In this document: one piece after another, positions 24,857 to 34,303 of the stretch
How positions within the stretch are numbered: position 1 is the first letter of the stretch
Layout: each line of letters starts with the position of its first letter
NCBI GenBank assembly: GCA_017303395.1
Contig: JAFLBN010000004.1
Span: 62,001 to 126,000, forward strand
Direction of reading: 5' to 3'
DNA from: Chitinophagales bacterium
GTDB taxonomy: Bacteria; Bacteroidota; Bacteroidia; Chitinophagales; Chitinophagaceae
Length of the DNA: 64,000 nt
Notes under the pieces: generated by a model
What the model saw: the letters and a program-made list of their open reading frames with translations, nothing else
Told to the model about the DNA's origin: nothing
Database searches by the model: none
Translations under genes and position numbers: made by a program

Positions 24857-27800
24857 TTACATATTCCTTCGGTACTGTCCACCTACTTCAAACAGCGCTT
24901 TTGTTATCTGCCCAAGTGAGCAATACTTAACAGTTTCCATCAGTTCTTCAAAGATGTTCTTGTTCTGTATAGCAGTTTGTTGCAGTTTGCGCAGTGCTTC
25001 CTGCCCTTTATCGCCGCTACGCTTCCACAGGTTTTGTACAGTGCTTATCTGGAATTCTTTTTCCTCTGTTGTAGAGCGTATTACCTCCTGTGGCACTACA
25101 GTCAAAGAACCTTTGCTGCTAAGGAATGTATTCACACCTATTATCGGGAATTCGCCATTGTGTTTCAGTGTTTCATAGTACAGGCTTTCTTCCTGTATTT
25201 TGCTGCGCTGATACATTGTTTCCATAGCACCCAATACACCACCGCGTTCAGTTATACGATCGAACTCTGCAAGTACTGCTTCTTCTACCAGGTCTGTAAG
25301 CTCTTCAATGATGAATGAACCTTGCAGCGGATTTTCATTTTTAGCAAGGCCCAGCTCTTTGTTGATGATAAGCTGAATAGCCATAGCACGACGTACACTT
25401 TCTTCTGTTGGTGTAGTTATGGCTTCATCGTACGCGTTTGTATGCAGCGAGTTACAGTTGTCATATATCGCATACAGTGCTTGCAGCGTAGTACGGATAT
25501 CGTTGAAATCGATTTCCTGTGCGTGCAGTGAGCGGCCTGAAGTTTGAATATGGTACTTCAGCATTTGCGAACGTTCATTACCACCATATTTATACTTCAT
25601 TGCCTTAGCCCATATGCGGCGGGCTACGCGGCCTATTACACTGTATTCAGGATCTACACCATTGCTGAAGAAGAACGACAGGTTTGGTGCAAAATCATCT
25701 ATGTGCATACCACGGCTCAGGTAGTATTCTACAAACGTAAAGCCGTTGCTGATGGTAAATGCCAATTGAGAAATAGGATTAGCACCTGCCTCTGCAATGT
25801 GATAACCACTGATAGATACCGAGTAGAAGTTGCGTACACCTTTGTCGATGAAGTACTGCTGTACGTCACCCATCACACGCAGTGAAAATTCTGTAGAGAA
25901 GATACAAGTATTTTGTGCCTGATCTTCTTTAAGTATATCTGCCTGTACTGTACCACGCACCGCTTTCAGTGTGTCTACTTTTATTTTGTTGTACACATCT
26001 GCAGGTAATACCTGATCGCCTGTTACACCAAGCAGCATCAGGCCAAGCCCGTCGTTACCTTCGGGCAAAGAACCTACTGCACCGCCACCAAATACAGATG
26101 GATTGTATGTAGGACGAGGAACACCTTTGTCTTTGTATATAGCGTCTATCTTCTTGTTTACTTCATCTTCCAGTCCGTTTGCTTTTATGTAAAGCTCGCA
26201 CTGTTGGTCTATTGCAGCATTCATAAAGAAAGCTGTGATAGTAGGTGCAGGACCGTTGATGGTCATTGATACTGATGTCTTAGGATCTGCAAGGTTGAAA
26301 CCACTGTATAGCTTCTTCGCATCATCCAGGCAGCAAACATTTACACCCGAGTTGCCAACTTTACCATAGATATCAGGACGATGGTCGGGGTCTTGTCCGT
26401 AAAGTGTTACACTATCAAACGCAGTACTGAGGCGCTTTGCAGGCATTCCCAACGATACATAGTGGAAACGTTTGTTGGTACGCTCAGGGCCACCCTCACC
26501 AGCAAACATACGTGTAGGATCTTCACCCTCACGTTTGAAAGGATAGATTCCTGCCGCATAAGGGAATTCTCCGGGGAAGTTTTCCATCAATGCCCAGTAC
26601 AGAATTTCACCCCAAGCCTCAAACTTCGGCACTGCAACTTTTGGCACCTGTGTATGCGAAAGTGATTCTGAGTGTGTCTTGATTTTTAATTCCTTATCAC
26701 GCACCTTGAAAGTATAATACTCATCTGTAAACAGCTGTTTCTTCTGCTGCCAGTTTTCAAGCAGGTGCTTGTTTTTAGGATCAAGATTCAGTTCTGTTTT
26801 TGCATACACTTCCTGCAGTGTCTTTATCAGCCTGTCTTTATCTTCTGTATCGGTAGCTTGTATGGTTTCTATTGTTTTACGGATACCAAACAGCTTCTGC
26901 GCTACTGCAGACTGGTCTTTTGCCCAGTTATCGTACTTGCGGTTGTTCTCAGATATTTCGCTGAGATAGCGCGTACGTGCAGGTGGTATGATAAATATTT
27001 TTTCACTCATCTCGTCGCTTATTTCAAAGCTCGATTGGAGTGGTGCATTGGTTTTCTTAACAATAATATCCATCAACGATTTGTACATCGTGTTGGTACC
27101 CGGGTCGTTGAATTGTGATGCGATGGTACCAAATACCGGCATATCATCCGGGTTGGCATCAAACAGTTTATGGTTGCGCTGATATTGTTTCTTCACATCG
27201 CGCAGCGCATCCATAGCACCACGCTTGTCGAATTTGTTGATGACAACAATATCCGCATAGTCGAGCATGTCTATTTTTTCAAGCTGTGTGGCTGCACCGT
27301 ATTCCGGTGTCATCACATACATGCTCATGTCACTATAGTCTGTTATCTGTGTATCACTCTGTCCAATACCCGATGTTTCGAGGATAATCAAATCGTATTC
27401 AGCAGCTTTCAAAATGTTTACTGCATCTTTGATGTATTTAGATACTGCGAGATTGCTCTGACGTGTAGCCATAGAACGCATAAACACGCGCGGGTTGCGA
27501 ATGGCGTTCATACGAATACGATCGCCCAGCAATGCACCACCTGTTTTCTTCTTTGAAGGGTCAACAGATATGATGCCTATGTTTTTGTCTTTGAAATCGA
27601 GCAGGAAACGGCGTACCAGCTCATCCACCATCGAACTTTTACCTGCACCACCCGTACCTGTAATACCTAATACAGGAGTTTTAGATGCTGCTGCTTTTTC
27701 TTCTATCTTCTTCAGCATTGCCTGTGTTTCAGGCAGCTCGTGATAGTTTTCGGCTGCAGATATCAAACGTGCTATTGATTTAGCATCTTTTTCTACCAGA

Positions 27801-28258
27801 TGGCCCACTTCACCATTCAATTGATTGCCTGTAGGAAAATCGCTCTTTTCAATAAGGTCGTCTATCATACCCTGTAAGCCCATGGCACGTCCATCGTCCG
27901 GAGAGTAGATGCGTGTAATACCATAAGCATGCAGCTCATCAATTTCTGATGGCAGGATAACACCACCACCACCACCAAATATTCTGATGTGTCCGCAGTT
28001 ACGTTCCTTCAGCAAGTCGTACATATACTTGAAGTATTCTACGTGGCCGCCCTGGTAAGATGTCATGGCAATTGCATTTGCATCTTCCTGTATGGCACAA
28101 TCAACTACTTCCTGTACGCTGCGGTCGTGGCCAAGGTGTATCACCTCTACACCACTACTTTGCATCACGCGGCGCATGATGTTGATAGCAGCGTCGTGGC
28201 CATCAAATAATGATGCAGCAGTGACAATGCGAACTTTATTCTTCGGAGTATAAGACAT
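24857..28258 (-). CDS. icmF: Fused isobutyryl-CoA mutase (IcmF)
   Basis: A 1133-residue adenosylcobalamin enzyme in which all parts are fused. B12-binding domain at residues 1-140 with the base-off His21 in FDGHDAA and GGGGG at 95-99; a MeaB-like G-protein chaperone at about 195-450 with P-loop GTGGAGKS (201-208) and NKFD; the mutase barrel from about 560 to the end, with [23 protein letters not shown], which is the IcmF rather than the methylmalonyl-CoA mutase version. It interconverts isobutyryl-CoA and n-butyryl-CoA, and members also act on isovaleryl/pivalyl-CoA. A monocistronic gene. It links branched-chain amino-acid carbon with the hydroxyacyl-CoA enzymes found elsewhere in the window. 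Confidence 0.93.
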   Translation of the reverse strand: MSYTPKNKVRIVTAASLFDGHDAAINIMRRVMQSSGVEVIHLGHDRSVQEVVDCAIQEDANAIAMTSYQGGHVEYFKYMYDLLKERNCGHIRIFGGGGGVILPSEIDELHAYGITRIYSPDDGRAMGLQGMIDDLIEKSDFPTGNQLNGEVGHLVEKDAKSIARLISAAENYHELPETQAMLKKIEEKAAASKTPVLGITGTGGAGKSSMVDELVRRFLLDFKDKNIGIISVDPSKKKTGGALLGDRIRMNAIRNPRVFMRSMATRQSNLAVSKYIKDAVNILKAAEYDLIILETSGIGQSDTQITDYSDMSMYVMTPEYGAATQLEKIDMLDYADIVVINKFDKRGAMDALRDVKKQYQRNHKLFDANPDDMPVFGTIASQFNDPGTNTMYKSLMDIIVKKTNAPLQSSFEISDEMSEKIFIIPPARTRYLSEISENNRKYDNWAKDQSAVAQKLFGIRKTIETIQATDTEDKDRLIKTLQEVYAKTELNLDPKNKHLLENWQQKKQLFTDEYYTFKVRDKELKIKTHSESLSHTQVPKVAVPKFEAWGEILYWALMENFPGEFPYAAGIYPFKREGEDPTRMFAGEGGPERTNKRFHYVSLGMPAKRLSTAFDSVTLYGQDPDHRPDIYGKVGNSGVNVCCLDDAKKLYSGFNLADPKTSVSMTINGPAPTITAFFMNAAIDQQCELYIKANGLEDEVNKKIDAIYKDKGVPRPTYNPSVFGGGAVGSLPEGNDGLGLMLLGVTGDQVLPADVYNKIKVDTLKAVRGTVQADILKEDQAQNTCIFSTEFSLRVMGDVQQYFIDKGVRNFYSVSISGYHIAEAGANPISQLAFTISNGFTFVEYYLSRGMHIDDFAPNLSFFFSNGVDPEYSVIGRVARRIWAKAMKYKYGGNERSQMLKYHIQTSGRSLHAQEIDFNDIRTTLQALYAIYDNCNSLHTNAYDEAITTPTEESVRRAMAIQLIINKELGLAKNENPLQGSFIIEELTDLVEEAVLAEFDRITERGGVLGAMETMYQRSKIQEESLYYETLKHNGEFPIIGVNTFLSSKGSLTVVPQEVIRSTTEEKEFQISTVQNLWKRSGDKGQEALRKLQQTAIQNKNIFEELMETVKYCSLGQITKALFEVGGQYRRNM

Positions 28259-28362
28259 AATCTGAGTATTCTATTAGCAAAAACCGCATACGCTTTATGT
28301 ATACAGTATTTCAGGGCAGTAAAGTTACAAAAAGAGGTGCTATGGGAGTACATTCGGGAAAT

Positions 28363-28391
28363 AAAAAAGCCCCCGATGAACGGGGGCTTTT
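28363..28391 (-). terminator. Terminator after the outer-membrane barrel gene
   Basis: Perfect 11-bp GC-rich stem (28391-28381 with 28375-28365), 5-base loop, followed by Ts on the minus strand. Confidence 0.88.
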
Positions 28392-28412
28392 CCTAGTTAT
28401 TTTGATCGAAAA

Positions 28413-29120
28413 CTATTCATCGTCTTCGTCAGTCATTTTTTTGTGTTTGCGGTGCTCCATACCTGGTTCGCGGTGGCCACGAGATTTGCCACATTTGCAA
28501 CCGAAGTTTTTAGAGATACCGAAGTTGAACTGCTGACCAAACGTAACCATGAAATTATTCATAGTAGTTGGTGCTTTATCGTAGCTAACAGTACGGTAAC
28601 CCAGACCACCGATACCGAAGTTCAGCGCCAGACCTTTGTGAACATTAACACCTATAGCTGGTGTAATAGTACCTTGGAAACCATTGTACATATCAGAAGC
28701 AGTCAGAACTGAAGTGGTTGTACCAACAGTTGTGATAGTTTCAGTAGTTTCTTTACCTGAAACATAGCTCAGATCCAGTTGAGTCCAGAAGAAGAAAGTG
28801 CTGTTCAGGTTCTGTGTGTGACGGAAGAAAACACCCGCTTGCCATTCCCTGTTGGTATTAGTAGCTTTATTATTGATTGCTGTATTGATAGACTTGTTAC
28901 TACCATAACCACCTTGCAGACCTACAGTCAGGTGATTATTGAATTGAAAACCTACACCAGGTGTGATATTCCAGTCAGTACCTTCGTTAGTACTACCACC
29001 ACCATTGTCAGTTTTTGCCCAGTTAACACCAGCATTACCGTAAACAAGGAAACTATTCTTTTGTGCGCTAGCGCTACCTACTGTAGCAACAGCCAACAAA
29101 GCAAGGATCAGTTTTTTCAT
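28413..29120 (-). CDS. Outer-membrane beta-barrel protein with Cys/His-rich tail
   Basis: A 235-residue protein with a signal peptide (residues 1-20, GSASAQ) and a small beta barrel of alternating polar/hydrophobic strands (FLVYGNAGVNW, GVGFQFNNHLTVGLQGGYGSN, LALNFGIGGLGYRTVSY, TFGQQFNFGISKNF). After the last aromatic strand there is a 27-residue hydrophilic tail with CKC, three His, many Lys/Arg and a terminal DEDDE. The barrel is of the OmpA/OprF-like porin-fold group seen widely in Bacteroidota. Start ATG 29120 is supported by the promoter at 29148-29178. The tail is the odd feature; it could bind metal or anchor the protein. Confidence 0.78.
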   Translation of the reverse strand: MKKLILALLAVATVGSASAQKNSFLVYGNAGVNWAKTDNGGGSTNEGTDWNITPGVGFQFNNHLTVGLQGGYGSNKSINTAINNKATNTNREWQAGVFFRHTQNLNSTFFFWTQLDLSYVSGKETTETITTVGTTTSVLTASDMYNGFQGTITPAIGVNVHKGLALNFGIGGLGYRTVSYDKAPTTMNNFMVTFGQQFNFGISKNFGCKCGKSRGHREPGMEHRKHKKMTDEDDE

Positions 29121-29147
29121 ATAGATCGCGTGATTTTGATTAATAAA

Positions 29148-29178
29148 CAAATGTAAATCCAATTATTTTGGTATGCAA
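29148..29178 (-). promoter_or_regulatory. Promoter of the barrel-protein gene
   Basis: Minus strand TTG at 29178-29176, 20-base spacer, TACATTTG at 29155-29148, then 27 bases to ATG 29120. Confidence 0.6.
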
Positions 29179-29237
29179 TAGAACACAACAAGATTATTTA
29201 CTAAAATAGAAAAATCTTATTTAAAGCTCCGAATTAT

Positions 29238-29750
29238 CTATTTAAACCATGAGCTGTACATAAGATAATTATTTGCAATGCGTTCTACTTCGCCCTTCAG
29301 CAGGTCCTGACTAATGTCTTTAACCTTTTTAGCCGGCACGCCTGCAAATATGCTGCCCGGAGGCACTTCTGTATCTTCTAAAACTACGGCTCCTGCAGCA
29401 ATTATACTGTTTTGGCCAATTTTTACCCTATCCATCACTATAGCACCCATACCAATCAGCACATTATCCTCTACCGTACACCCATGCACTATTGCATTGT
29501 GTCCTATAGATACATTATTACCTATAATAGTCTTCGTCTTCTCGTAAGTACAGTGTATGCAAGCACCATCCTGTACATTTACTTTATTGCCCATGCGTAT
29601 GCTGTTAACATCGCCGCGAACTACCGCATTGAACCATACGCTACAGTCTTGTCCCATCTGCACGTCGCCTACTATAGTGGCATTTGGTGCCACAAAGCAA
29701 GAATCCGGAATTTCTGGACTAGTGCCTTTTACAGGAAGTATTACTGGCAT
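29238..29750 (-). CDS. Gamma-carbonic-anhydrase-like hexapeptide protein
   Basis: A 170-residue left-handed beta-helix protein of the YrdA/PaaY/gamma-carbonic-anhydrase family. Hexapeptide turns repeat across residues 18-130 (NATIVGDVQMGQDCSVWFNAVVRGDVNSIRMGNKVNVQDGACIH). His ligands for metal are seen in ACIHC, IGHNAIVHGC. It follows the GT2 gene with a single base between stop and start, so it is translated from the same message. Members are carbonic anhydrases, thioesterases or carnitine-linked proteins; which applies is not clear. The C-terminal VPAKKVKDIS is typical. Confidence 0.9.
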   Translation of the reverse strand: MPVILPVKGTSPEIPDSCFVAPNATIVGDVQMGQDCSVWFNAVVRGDVNSIRMGNKVNVQDGACIHCTYEKTKTIIGNNVSIGHNAIVHGCTVEDNVLIGMGAIVMDRVKIGQNSIIAAGAVVLEDTEVPPGSIFAGVPAKKVKDISQDLLKGEVERIANNYLMYSSWFK

Positions 29751-29751
29751 A

Positions 29752-30468
29752 TTATCTAAATATATTATATTTAATTATACAGTATAATGCTCTGAAAGCA
29801 TCTTTCATTCCAATTTTCTTGCCTTCTTCATAGGTACGGCCATAGTAAGATATACCTACTTCGTAGATGCGTACTTTTGGTATGCGAGATATTTTGGCAG
29901 TAACTTCAGGCTCAAAACCAAAACGTTTTTCCTCCAGTTTCAGGCTTTGTATCATCTCCCTCTTGAACAGCTTATAACATGTTTCCATATCTGTAAGATT
30001 CAGATTAGTAAACATATTAGATGCCATTGTAAGCCATCTGTTGCCTATTGAGTGCCAAAAAAACAGTATCCTGTGTGCATTACCCCCCATAAAACGAGAA
30101 CCATACACCACATCTGCAAAACCATCCAGCACGGGCTTCATTAGTATATTGAATTCTTCAGGGTCATATTCCAGGTCGGCATCCTGAATTACAACATAAT
30201 CGCCGGTAGCTTTATAGATGCCGGTATGCAGTGCAGCACCTTTGCCTTGGTTTACCTCATGTTTGTAATACGTAATAGGTAATTCAGGATTGGCATTCTT
30301 ATAAGCAAGAATAGCTTCTTCGGTATTGTCTTTTGAGCAGTCATTAACTATAATGACTTCTTTCTTACCTCCACCTATCAGGTTTACAGCTTTCACCTTA
30401 TCAAGTATAAGGTGAATAGTGCGCCCCTCATTATATGCAGGGATAACTATAGATAATGTATAACTCAT
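29752..30468 (-). CDS. Dolichyl-phosphate-sugar-synthase-like glycosyltransferase (GT2)
   Basis: A 238-residue GT-A family 2 enzyme without membrane anchors, resembling DPM1: it would transfer a sugar from a nucleotide donor to a polyprenyl phosphate on the inner face of the cytoplasmic membrane. Motifs: SIVIPAYNEG at 6-15, IIVNDCSKDNT, NQGKGAALHTG, the DAD-type metal site in VIQDADLEYDPEE, and the acceptor-side ETCYKLFKREM. It follows a GT-C gene by 73 bases and is one base from the gamma-carbonic-anhydrase gene. Pairing with a GT-C protein fits a two-step lipid-linked sugar transfer to an extracytoplasmic acceptor. Confidence 0.88.
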   Translation of the reverse strand: MSYTLSIVIPAYNEGRTIHLILDKVKAVNLIGGGKKEVIIVNDCSKDNTEEAILAYKNANPELPITYYKHEVNQGKGAALHTGIYKATGDYVVIQDADLEYDPEEFNILMKPVLDGFADVVYGSRFMGGNAHRILFFWHSIGNRWLTMASNMFTNLNLTDMETCYKLFKREMIQSLKLEEKRFGFEPEVTAKISRIPKVRIYEVGISYYGRTYEEGKKIGMKDAFRALYCIIKYNIFR

Positions 30469-30541
30469 TAGCCAAATAATAAACAGCCTGCAAATTACAA
30501 AGCATGTTTGTAATTGTCTAATTTACTGTATGCTCCTTATA

Positions 30542-32071
30542 TTATTCTGATGGCTTTACCTCTGCTACGCCATAAGTCTTGTATTCAAACCTACGTACTA
30601 TATACCCATGTTCATCCAGGTTATGCAAAACTTCTTTATATCCATCTGCAAATCCATCAGCAGAATAGATCAGGAGGTAGTTCGCAGACGATACCGACCT
30701 CACTGTGTCATCTACATAATAATCCCAAGGAGAAAGATTCCACTTTAATGGATGAAGGTTCTTGTTTCTGGCAACACCCCTTTCCATATAGTATGTATAT
30801 AGAGTATATGGTGTTGTAACCAATATTTGTTTATCAGGATAATTTTTGTTGATAAAAGAGATGACCGGACCTATCTCACGTTCCCAGCTCGGAAATTTTT
30901 CAATTGACTTATATGAGCAACAATAACAAAAAATTATACTTACTGGAACGGCAATTATATTTCCCGCTTTGCGTGGTAATATTGCTATCAGGCTGGCGAC
31001 ACCATAAGATATGAGGATAATAAATGCTGGCAACAGATATAGAATAAACCTGCTGAAAAATGGATATAGTTTGAGCATGGAAGCAAACAAATGCAGCAAT
31101 ATCGGAAGAACTGTAAATAGTAAAATGACCCACTGTTTTTTTATTGCTGCATATATGATTGAAAACAAAACAATACAGGTAAGTATCTGCGGAAAATAAT
31201 ACTTATCTGTAAAGTAGAGCATATCTGTATATATAGTATCGTTGATACGCTCTGTAATAAAATCTGCAAATGGTTTACGAAATATATTTCTCGGACTGAA
31301 TGTAAATGACCATATACCTTTCATCCCATCGGCATAAGGATGGTGATAGATAAACCTGAAAAAGTTGATTGTCCATACTACAGCCCATGTACCCAATACT
31401 ATAAGGCTTGATTTTGAAACACTTGCAAAAATCTTATCAATTGTTGACCGTCTGTTTCTCCAATCTTTTACCAGCATATATATAGCTGCACAGAACAGTA
31501 CTACTGCAGAAGCATTGGAACACAGTATAGCTGCACCACCAGCAATGCATAGCAACAAGGTTCTTTTGCGCACCACATATCGGTTGGCAGATAGCAACAG
31601 GTATAGGATAAATATATATGCTGAAACATCTACTGTATAGGATTTTATTTCAGACGAATAGTAGATAAGTGATAGATTGAGTGAGAAGATGGTAAGTGTT
31701 ATAAAACCCGCTAAACTGCTTTTTGTAAGCTCTCTTGTCATGTAAAACACAAATGGCAGTGCTGCTACAGATGCTATAAATGGGAAAAACCTTAATGACA
31801 CCTCTCCGGCACCGAAGACATCACAAAATGTTTCAACAATCCATAAAAAAAGTATCGGGGCAGTTTGATAGTTTTCGAGCGGTGACATTAAACCCAGGTG
31901 ACCGAATTTCAAGAAATTAAGTGCTATATGTGCTTCGTCTTCCCAAAGACTCCTACCCATTAAATGCTGATAGCATCTAAGCCCTATGCCCGTAAACAAT
32001 ATGATATAAAATAGTGTCAGTAAAAGATTCTCTTTACTGTTAATAACACGATTGTTTTTTGTTTGACTCAC
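30542..32071 (-). CDS. GT-C family membrane glycosyltransferase
   Basis: A 509-residue polytopic membrane protein with about eleven hydrophobic segments. The first periplasmic loop carries SLWEDEAHIALN, the acidic D/E motif typical of GT-C enzymes such as ArnT and PMT. The C-terminal 100 residues are soluble (EIGPVISFINKNYPDKQILVTTPYTLYTYYMERG). The start is a GTG directly after an in-frame stop codon. Such enzymes use polyprenyl-phosphate sugars as donors, which suits the DPM1-like gene immediately downstream. Acceptor (glycan, lipid A or protein) unknown. A second GT-C-like protein lies at 16324-18594. Confidence 0.8.
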   Translation of the reverse strand: MSQTKNNRVINSKENLLLTLFYIILFTGIGLRCYQHLMGRSLWEDEAHIALNFLKFGHLGLMSPLENYQTAPILFLWIVETFCDVFGAGEVSLRFFPFIASVAALPFVFYMTRELTKSSLAGFITLTIFSLNLSLIYYSSEIKSYTVDVSAYIFILYLLLSANRYVVRKRTLLLCIAGGAAILCSNASAVVLFCAAIYMLVKDWRNRRSTIDKIFASVSKSSLIVLGTWAVVWTINFFRFIYHHPYADGMKGIWSFTFSPRNIFRKPFADFITERINDTIYTDMLYFTDKYYFPQILTCIVLFSIIYAAIKKQWVILLFTVLPILLHLFASMLKLYPFFSRFILYLLPAFIILISYGVASLIAILPRKAGNIIAVPVSIIFCYCCSYKSIEKFPSWEREIGPVISFINKNYPDKQILVTTPYTLYTYYMERGVARNKNLHPLKWNLSPWDYYVDDTVRSVSSANYLLIYSADGFADGYKEVLHNLDEHGYIVRRFEYKTYGVAEVKPSE

Positions 32072-32164
32072 TTAAGCAACTTTATTGCACAATAATATAT
32101 ATTCTAATTAACATGATGTGCATAAGCTATTTCTGAATATTTACACCAGAAGGTTACTATCAGT

Positions 32165-32172
32165 TAACTTTG
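32165..32172 (+). promoter_or_regulatory. -7 promoter box of thyA
   Basis: TAACTTTG, 21 bases before the thyA ATG. No convincing -33 element. Confidence 0.5.
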
Positions 32173-32193
32173 TAGTTTTATAAAGCCACAGAC

Positions 32194-32988
32194 ATGCAGG
32201 CATACCTAGATTTACTTCAGCATATATTAAATACAGGCACAGAAAAAAGCGACCGTACAGGTACAGGTACCATCAGTTGCTTTGGTTATCAGATGCGTTT
32301 CGACTTGCAGGAGGGCTTCCCGATGCTGACAACTAAGAAGCTGCACCTGAAATCTATTATACACGAGCTGCTGTGGTTTTTGAAAGGCGATACCAATATT
32401 AAATACCTGAAGGATAACGGTGTAGGTATATGGGACGAGTGGGCTGATGAAAATGGTGACCTTGGACCTGTATACGGGCACCAATGGCGTAGCTGGGTAG
32501 GTGCAGATGGGCAGGTGCACGACCAGATAAAAGATGTACTGAACACCATTAAAACAAACCCCGACAGCCGCCGCATGATTGTAAATGCATGGAATGTAGG
32601 CGACTTGCACAAAATGGCGCTGACCCCTTGCCACGCATTGTTTCAATTTTATGTAGCCAATGGCAAGCTTAGCTGCCAGCTTTATCAGCGTAGTGCAGAT
32701 GTGTTTCTGGGTGTGCCTTTCAATATTGCATCTTATGCATTACTGACTATGATGATGGCACAGGTATGTGGGTTGCAGTATGGCGAATTCATACATACAT
32801 TTGGCGATGTGCACCTTTACAGCAACCATGTAGAGCAGGCAAAGCTACAACTGACACGCACGCCATTCCCGCTGCCGACAATGAAAATCAATCCTGAGGT
32901 AAAAGAACTGTTCGACTTTAAGTTTGAAGATTTTACATTGGAGAATTACCAATCACACCCGCATATCAAAGCGCCTGTAGCTATATAA
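32194..32988 (+). CDS. thyA: Thymidylate synthase
   Basis: A 264-residue ThyA, exactly the length of the E. coli enzyme, which makes dTMP from dUMP with methylenetetrahydrofolate as methyl donor and reductant. Catalytic Cys146 is in [11 protein letters not shown]; Arg binding residues in RTGTGT (21-26) and [24 protein letters not shown] is complete. The dihydrofolate it produces is reduced by the product of folA, which begins 37 bases downstream. It has its own TAnnTTTG box. Confidence 0.98.
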   Translation: MQAYLDLLQHILNTGTEKSDRTGTGTISCFGYQMRFDLQEGFPMLTTKKLHLKSIIHELLWFLKGDTNIKYLKDNGVGIWDEWADENGDLGPVYGHQWRSWVGADGQVHDQIKDVLNTIKTNPDSRRMIVNAWNVGDLHKMALTPCHALFQFYVANGKLSCQLYQRSADVFLGVPFNIASYALLTMMMAQVCGLQYGEFIHTFGDVHLYSNHVEQAKLQLTRTPFPLPTMKINPEVKELFDFKFEDFTLENYQSHPHIKAPVAI

Positions 32989-33009
32989 TAACAAGCTGTT
33001 TTAGTTTGT

Positions 33010-33017
33010 TACCTTTG
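33010..33017 (+). promoter_or_regulatory. -7 promoter box of folA
   Basis: TACCTTTG, eight bases before the folA ATG. The folA gene may thus be transcribed alone as well as with thyA. Confidence 0.5.
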
Positions 33018-33025
33018 CATACTAT

Positions 33026-33532
33026 ATGATACTTTCTGCAATTGTAGCCATTTCAGACAATCATGCCATTGGCAGAGATAATCAGTTGCCATGGCACCTG
33101 CCAGAAGATTTAAAATTCTTTAAACGTACCACACTGGGTAAGCCAATGCTGATGGGACGCAAGACATTTGAATCATTGGGAGGCGTATTGAAAAACAGGC
33201 TGCATATTGTAGTATCTCATCAAAAAGACCTGCAACTACCCGATGGTGTACTACTATACCACGACATACAACAAGGTATAGCACGTATGGAACAGGAAAA
33301 TGCTGAAGAAGGCTTCATAATTGGTGGTGGTGTGATATTTAATGCTACTATGGATCTGATTGACAGGCTGTACCTTACACAAGTGCATACTACCATTGAT
33401 GATGCGCATACATTCTTCCCCCATATCAACCACGCACATTGGAAACTGGTATGGCAGGAAGAGCATAAGGCAGATGAAAAACATGCTTTCGATTTCACTT
33501 TCCAACAATGGGAAAGAGTCAAAGAGATTTAA
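33026..33532 (+). CDS. folA: Dihydrofolate reductase
   Basis: A 168-residue DHFR that reduces dihydrofolate with NADPH. The hallmarks are the N-terminal SAIVAISDNHAIGRDNQLPWHLPEDLKFFK (substrate Asp/Glu in LPED), the cofactor-binding GRKTFESLGGVLKNR, and the GGGVIF loop. Immediately downstream a methyltransferase-like relic starts in the TAATG overlap of the stop codon. The thyA-folA pair is the common bacterial arrangement. Confidence 0.97.
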   Translation: MILSAIVAISDNHAIGRDNQLPWHLPEDLKFFKRTTLGKPMLMGRKTFESLGGVLKNRLHIVVSHQKDLQLPDGVLLYHDIQQGIARMEQENAEEGFIIGGGVIFNATMDLIDRLYLTQVHTTIDDAHTFFPHINHAHWKLVWQEEHKADEKHAFDFTFQQWERVKEI

Positions 33533-33918
33533 TGAACTTCTACAGTTTTACTGCATACATCCGATACCGCCTGCAGGCGAAAACAAGGCATGGCATACAC
33601 TCTCCGTTTGTGTATGCATTTATAGATAATTGCCTTGGCATAAAGTCGAACTTATCGTTGGAAGAACGTATCGATGCTTATTTCGGAGATGCTATTAAAT
33701 GGGCAGGTGACGGTTTTGATGTTGAACCAGGCGATGCTGTGTTTATAATGGGTATCAGGGGCATTCACAAAACAAAACAGCAAACCCAGATATGGAATGA
33801 TCTAGCAGCCAACGCACCGGGATTTGTTATCAGTATTGACCTATATAGTATCGGTCTGCTTATTTACAACCCTGACGTGAAAGAGAAACAACACTTTGTG
33901 CTAAAATATCCTTTATAA
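33532..33918 (+). CDS. Shrunken class I methyltransferase-like protein
   Basis: A 128-residue protein whose ATG overlaps the folA stop codon by one base (TAATG). Its start (LQAKTRHGIHSPFVYAFID) and its end (FVISIDLYSIGLLIYNPDVKEKQHFVLKY) match the two ends of the Bacteroidota SAM-dependent O-methyltransferase family of about 250 residues, where the N-terminus is usually ...HSPFVY... and the C-terminus ...IDLF.LGLVFFR..KEHFVLRF. The SAM-binding core with the LELGTSLG loop is missing: about 120 residues are gone between YFGDAI and DAVFIM, and the DDIHWS active segment is replaced by IRGIHKT. The frame is intact. Probably inactive as a methyltransferase; either a decaying gene or a domesticated fragment. 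Comparison is from memory of the family. Confidence 0.6.
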   Translation: MNFYSFTAYIRYRLQAKTRHGIHSPFVYAFIDNCLGIKSNLSLEERIDAYFGDAIKWAGDGFDVEPGDAVFIMGIRGIHKTKQQTQIWNDLAANAPGFVISIDLYSIGLLIYNPDVKEKQHFVLKYPL

Positions 33919-33919
33919 A

Positions 33920-33946
33920 AAAAGCCCTGCAGATTGCAGGGCTTTT
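33920..33946. terminator. Bidirectional terminator
   Basis: Perfect 12-bp stem (33920-33931 with 33935-33946), 3-base loop, A and T flanks; it serves the methyltransferase-like gene and the converging small gene. Confidence 0.85.
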
Positions 33947-33956
33947 ATCTTATTGC

Positions 33957-34271
33957 TTAGTCTTTTTTCATAAAGCCTTTCAGCTTGTCCAGTGCATCTT
34001 TAGTAGCATCCTGTGCTTTTGCACCAAACTCGCTCATCTTCTCGCCTGCATCTTTTGCAAAATCTTCCATATTGTCTTTTGCAGTATCGGCAATGTCTTT
34101 CATTTTATCCATAATACTTTCTTCCTCTGTCAGGAAGTTATCTATCATACCGTGCATCATTGGCGGCACTTTACTTTTAATAAAGTCTGCAATGGTTTGC
34201 ACTGCTTTCAGTGCCTGCTCTTCGCTGAGGCCTGCTTTAGCTTTCAGTTGTTCCAGCAAATTATTTTCCAT
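33957..34271 (-). CDS. Small helical protein downstream of clpX, unknown function
   Basis: A 104-residue soluble protein without a signal peptide. The first half (LLEQLKAKAGLSEEQALKAVQTIADFIKSKVPPMM) is a compact helical motif found in DUF2267/DUF2780-like small proteins; the second half is a repetitive amphipathic helix (DTAKDNMEDFAKDAGEKMSEFGAKAQDATKDAL) reminiscent of LEA or phasin-like surfaces, ending in KKD. It starts about 30 bases after clpX and shares its direction. I do not recognise a function. Confidence 0.6.
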   Translation of the reverse strand: MENNLLEQLKAKAGLSEEQALKAVQTIADFIKSKVPPMMHGMIDNFLTEEESIMDKMKDIADTAKDNMEDFAKDAGEKMSEFGAKAQDATKDALDKLKGFMKKD

Positions 34272-34303
34272 GTTCGCTTAGTATTATGGTGTTATAAATG
34301 TAA

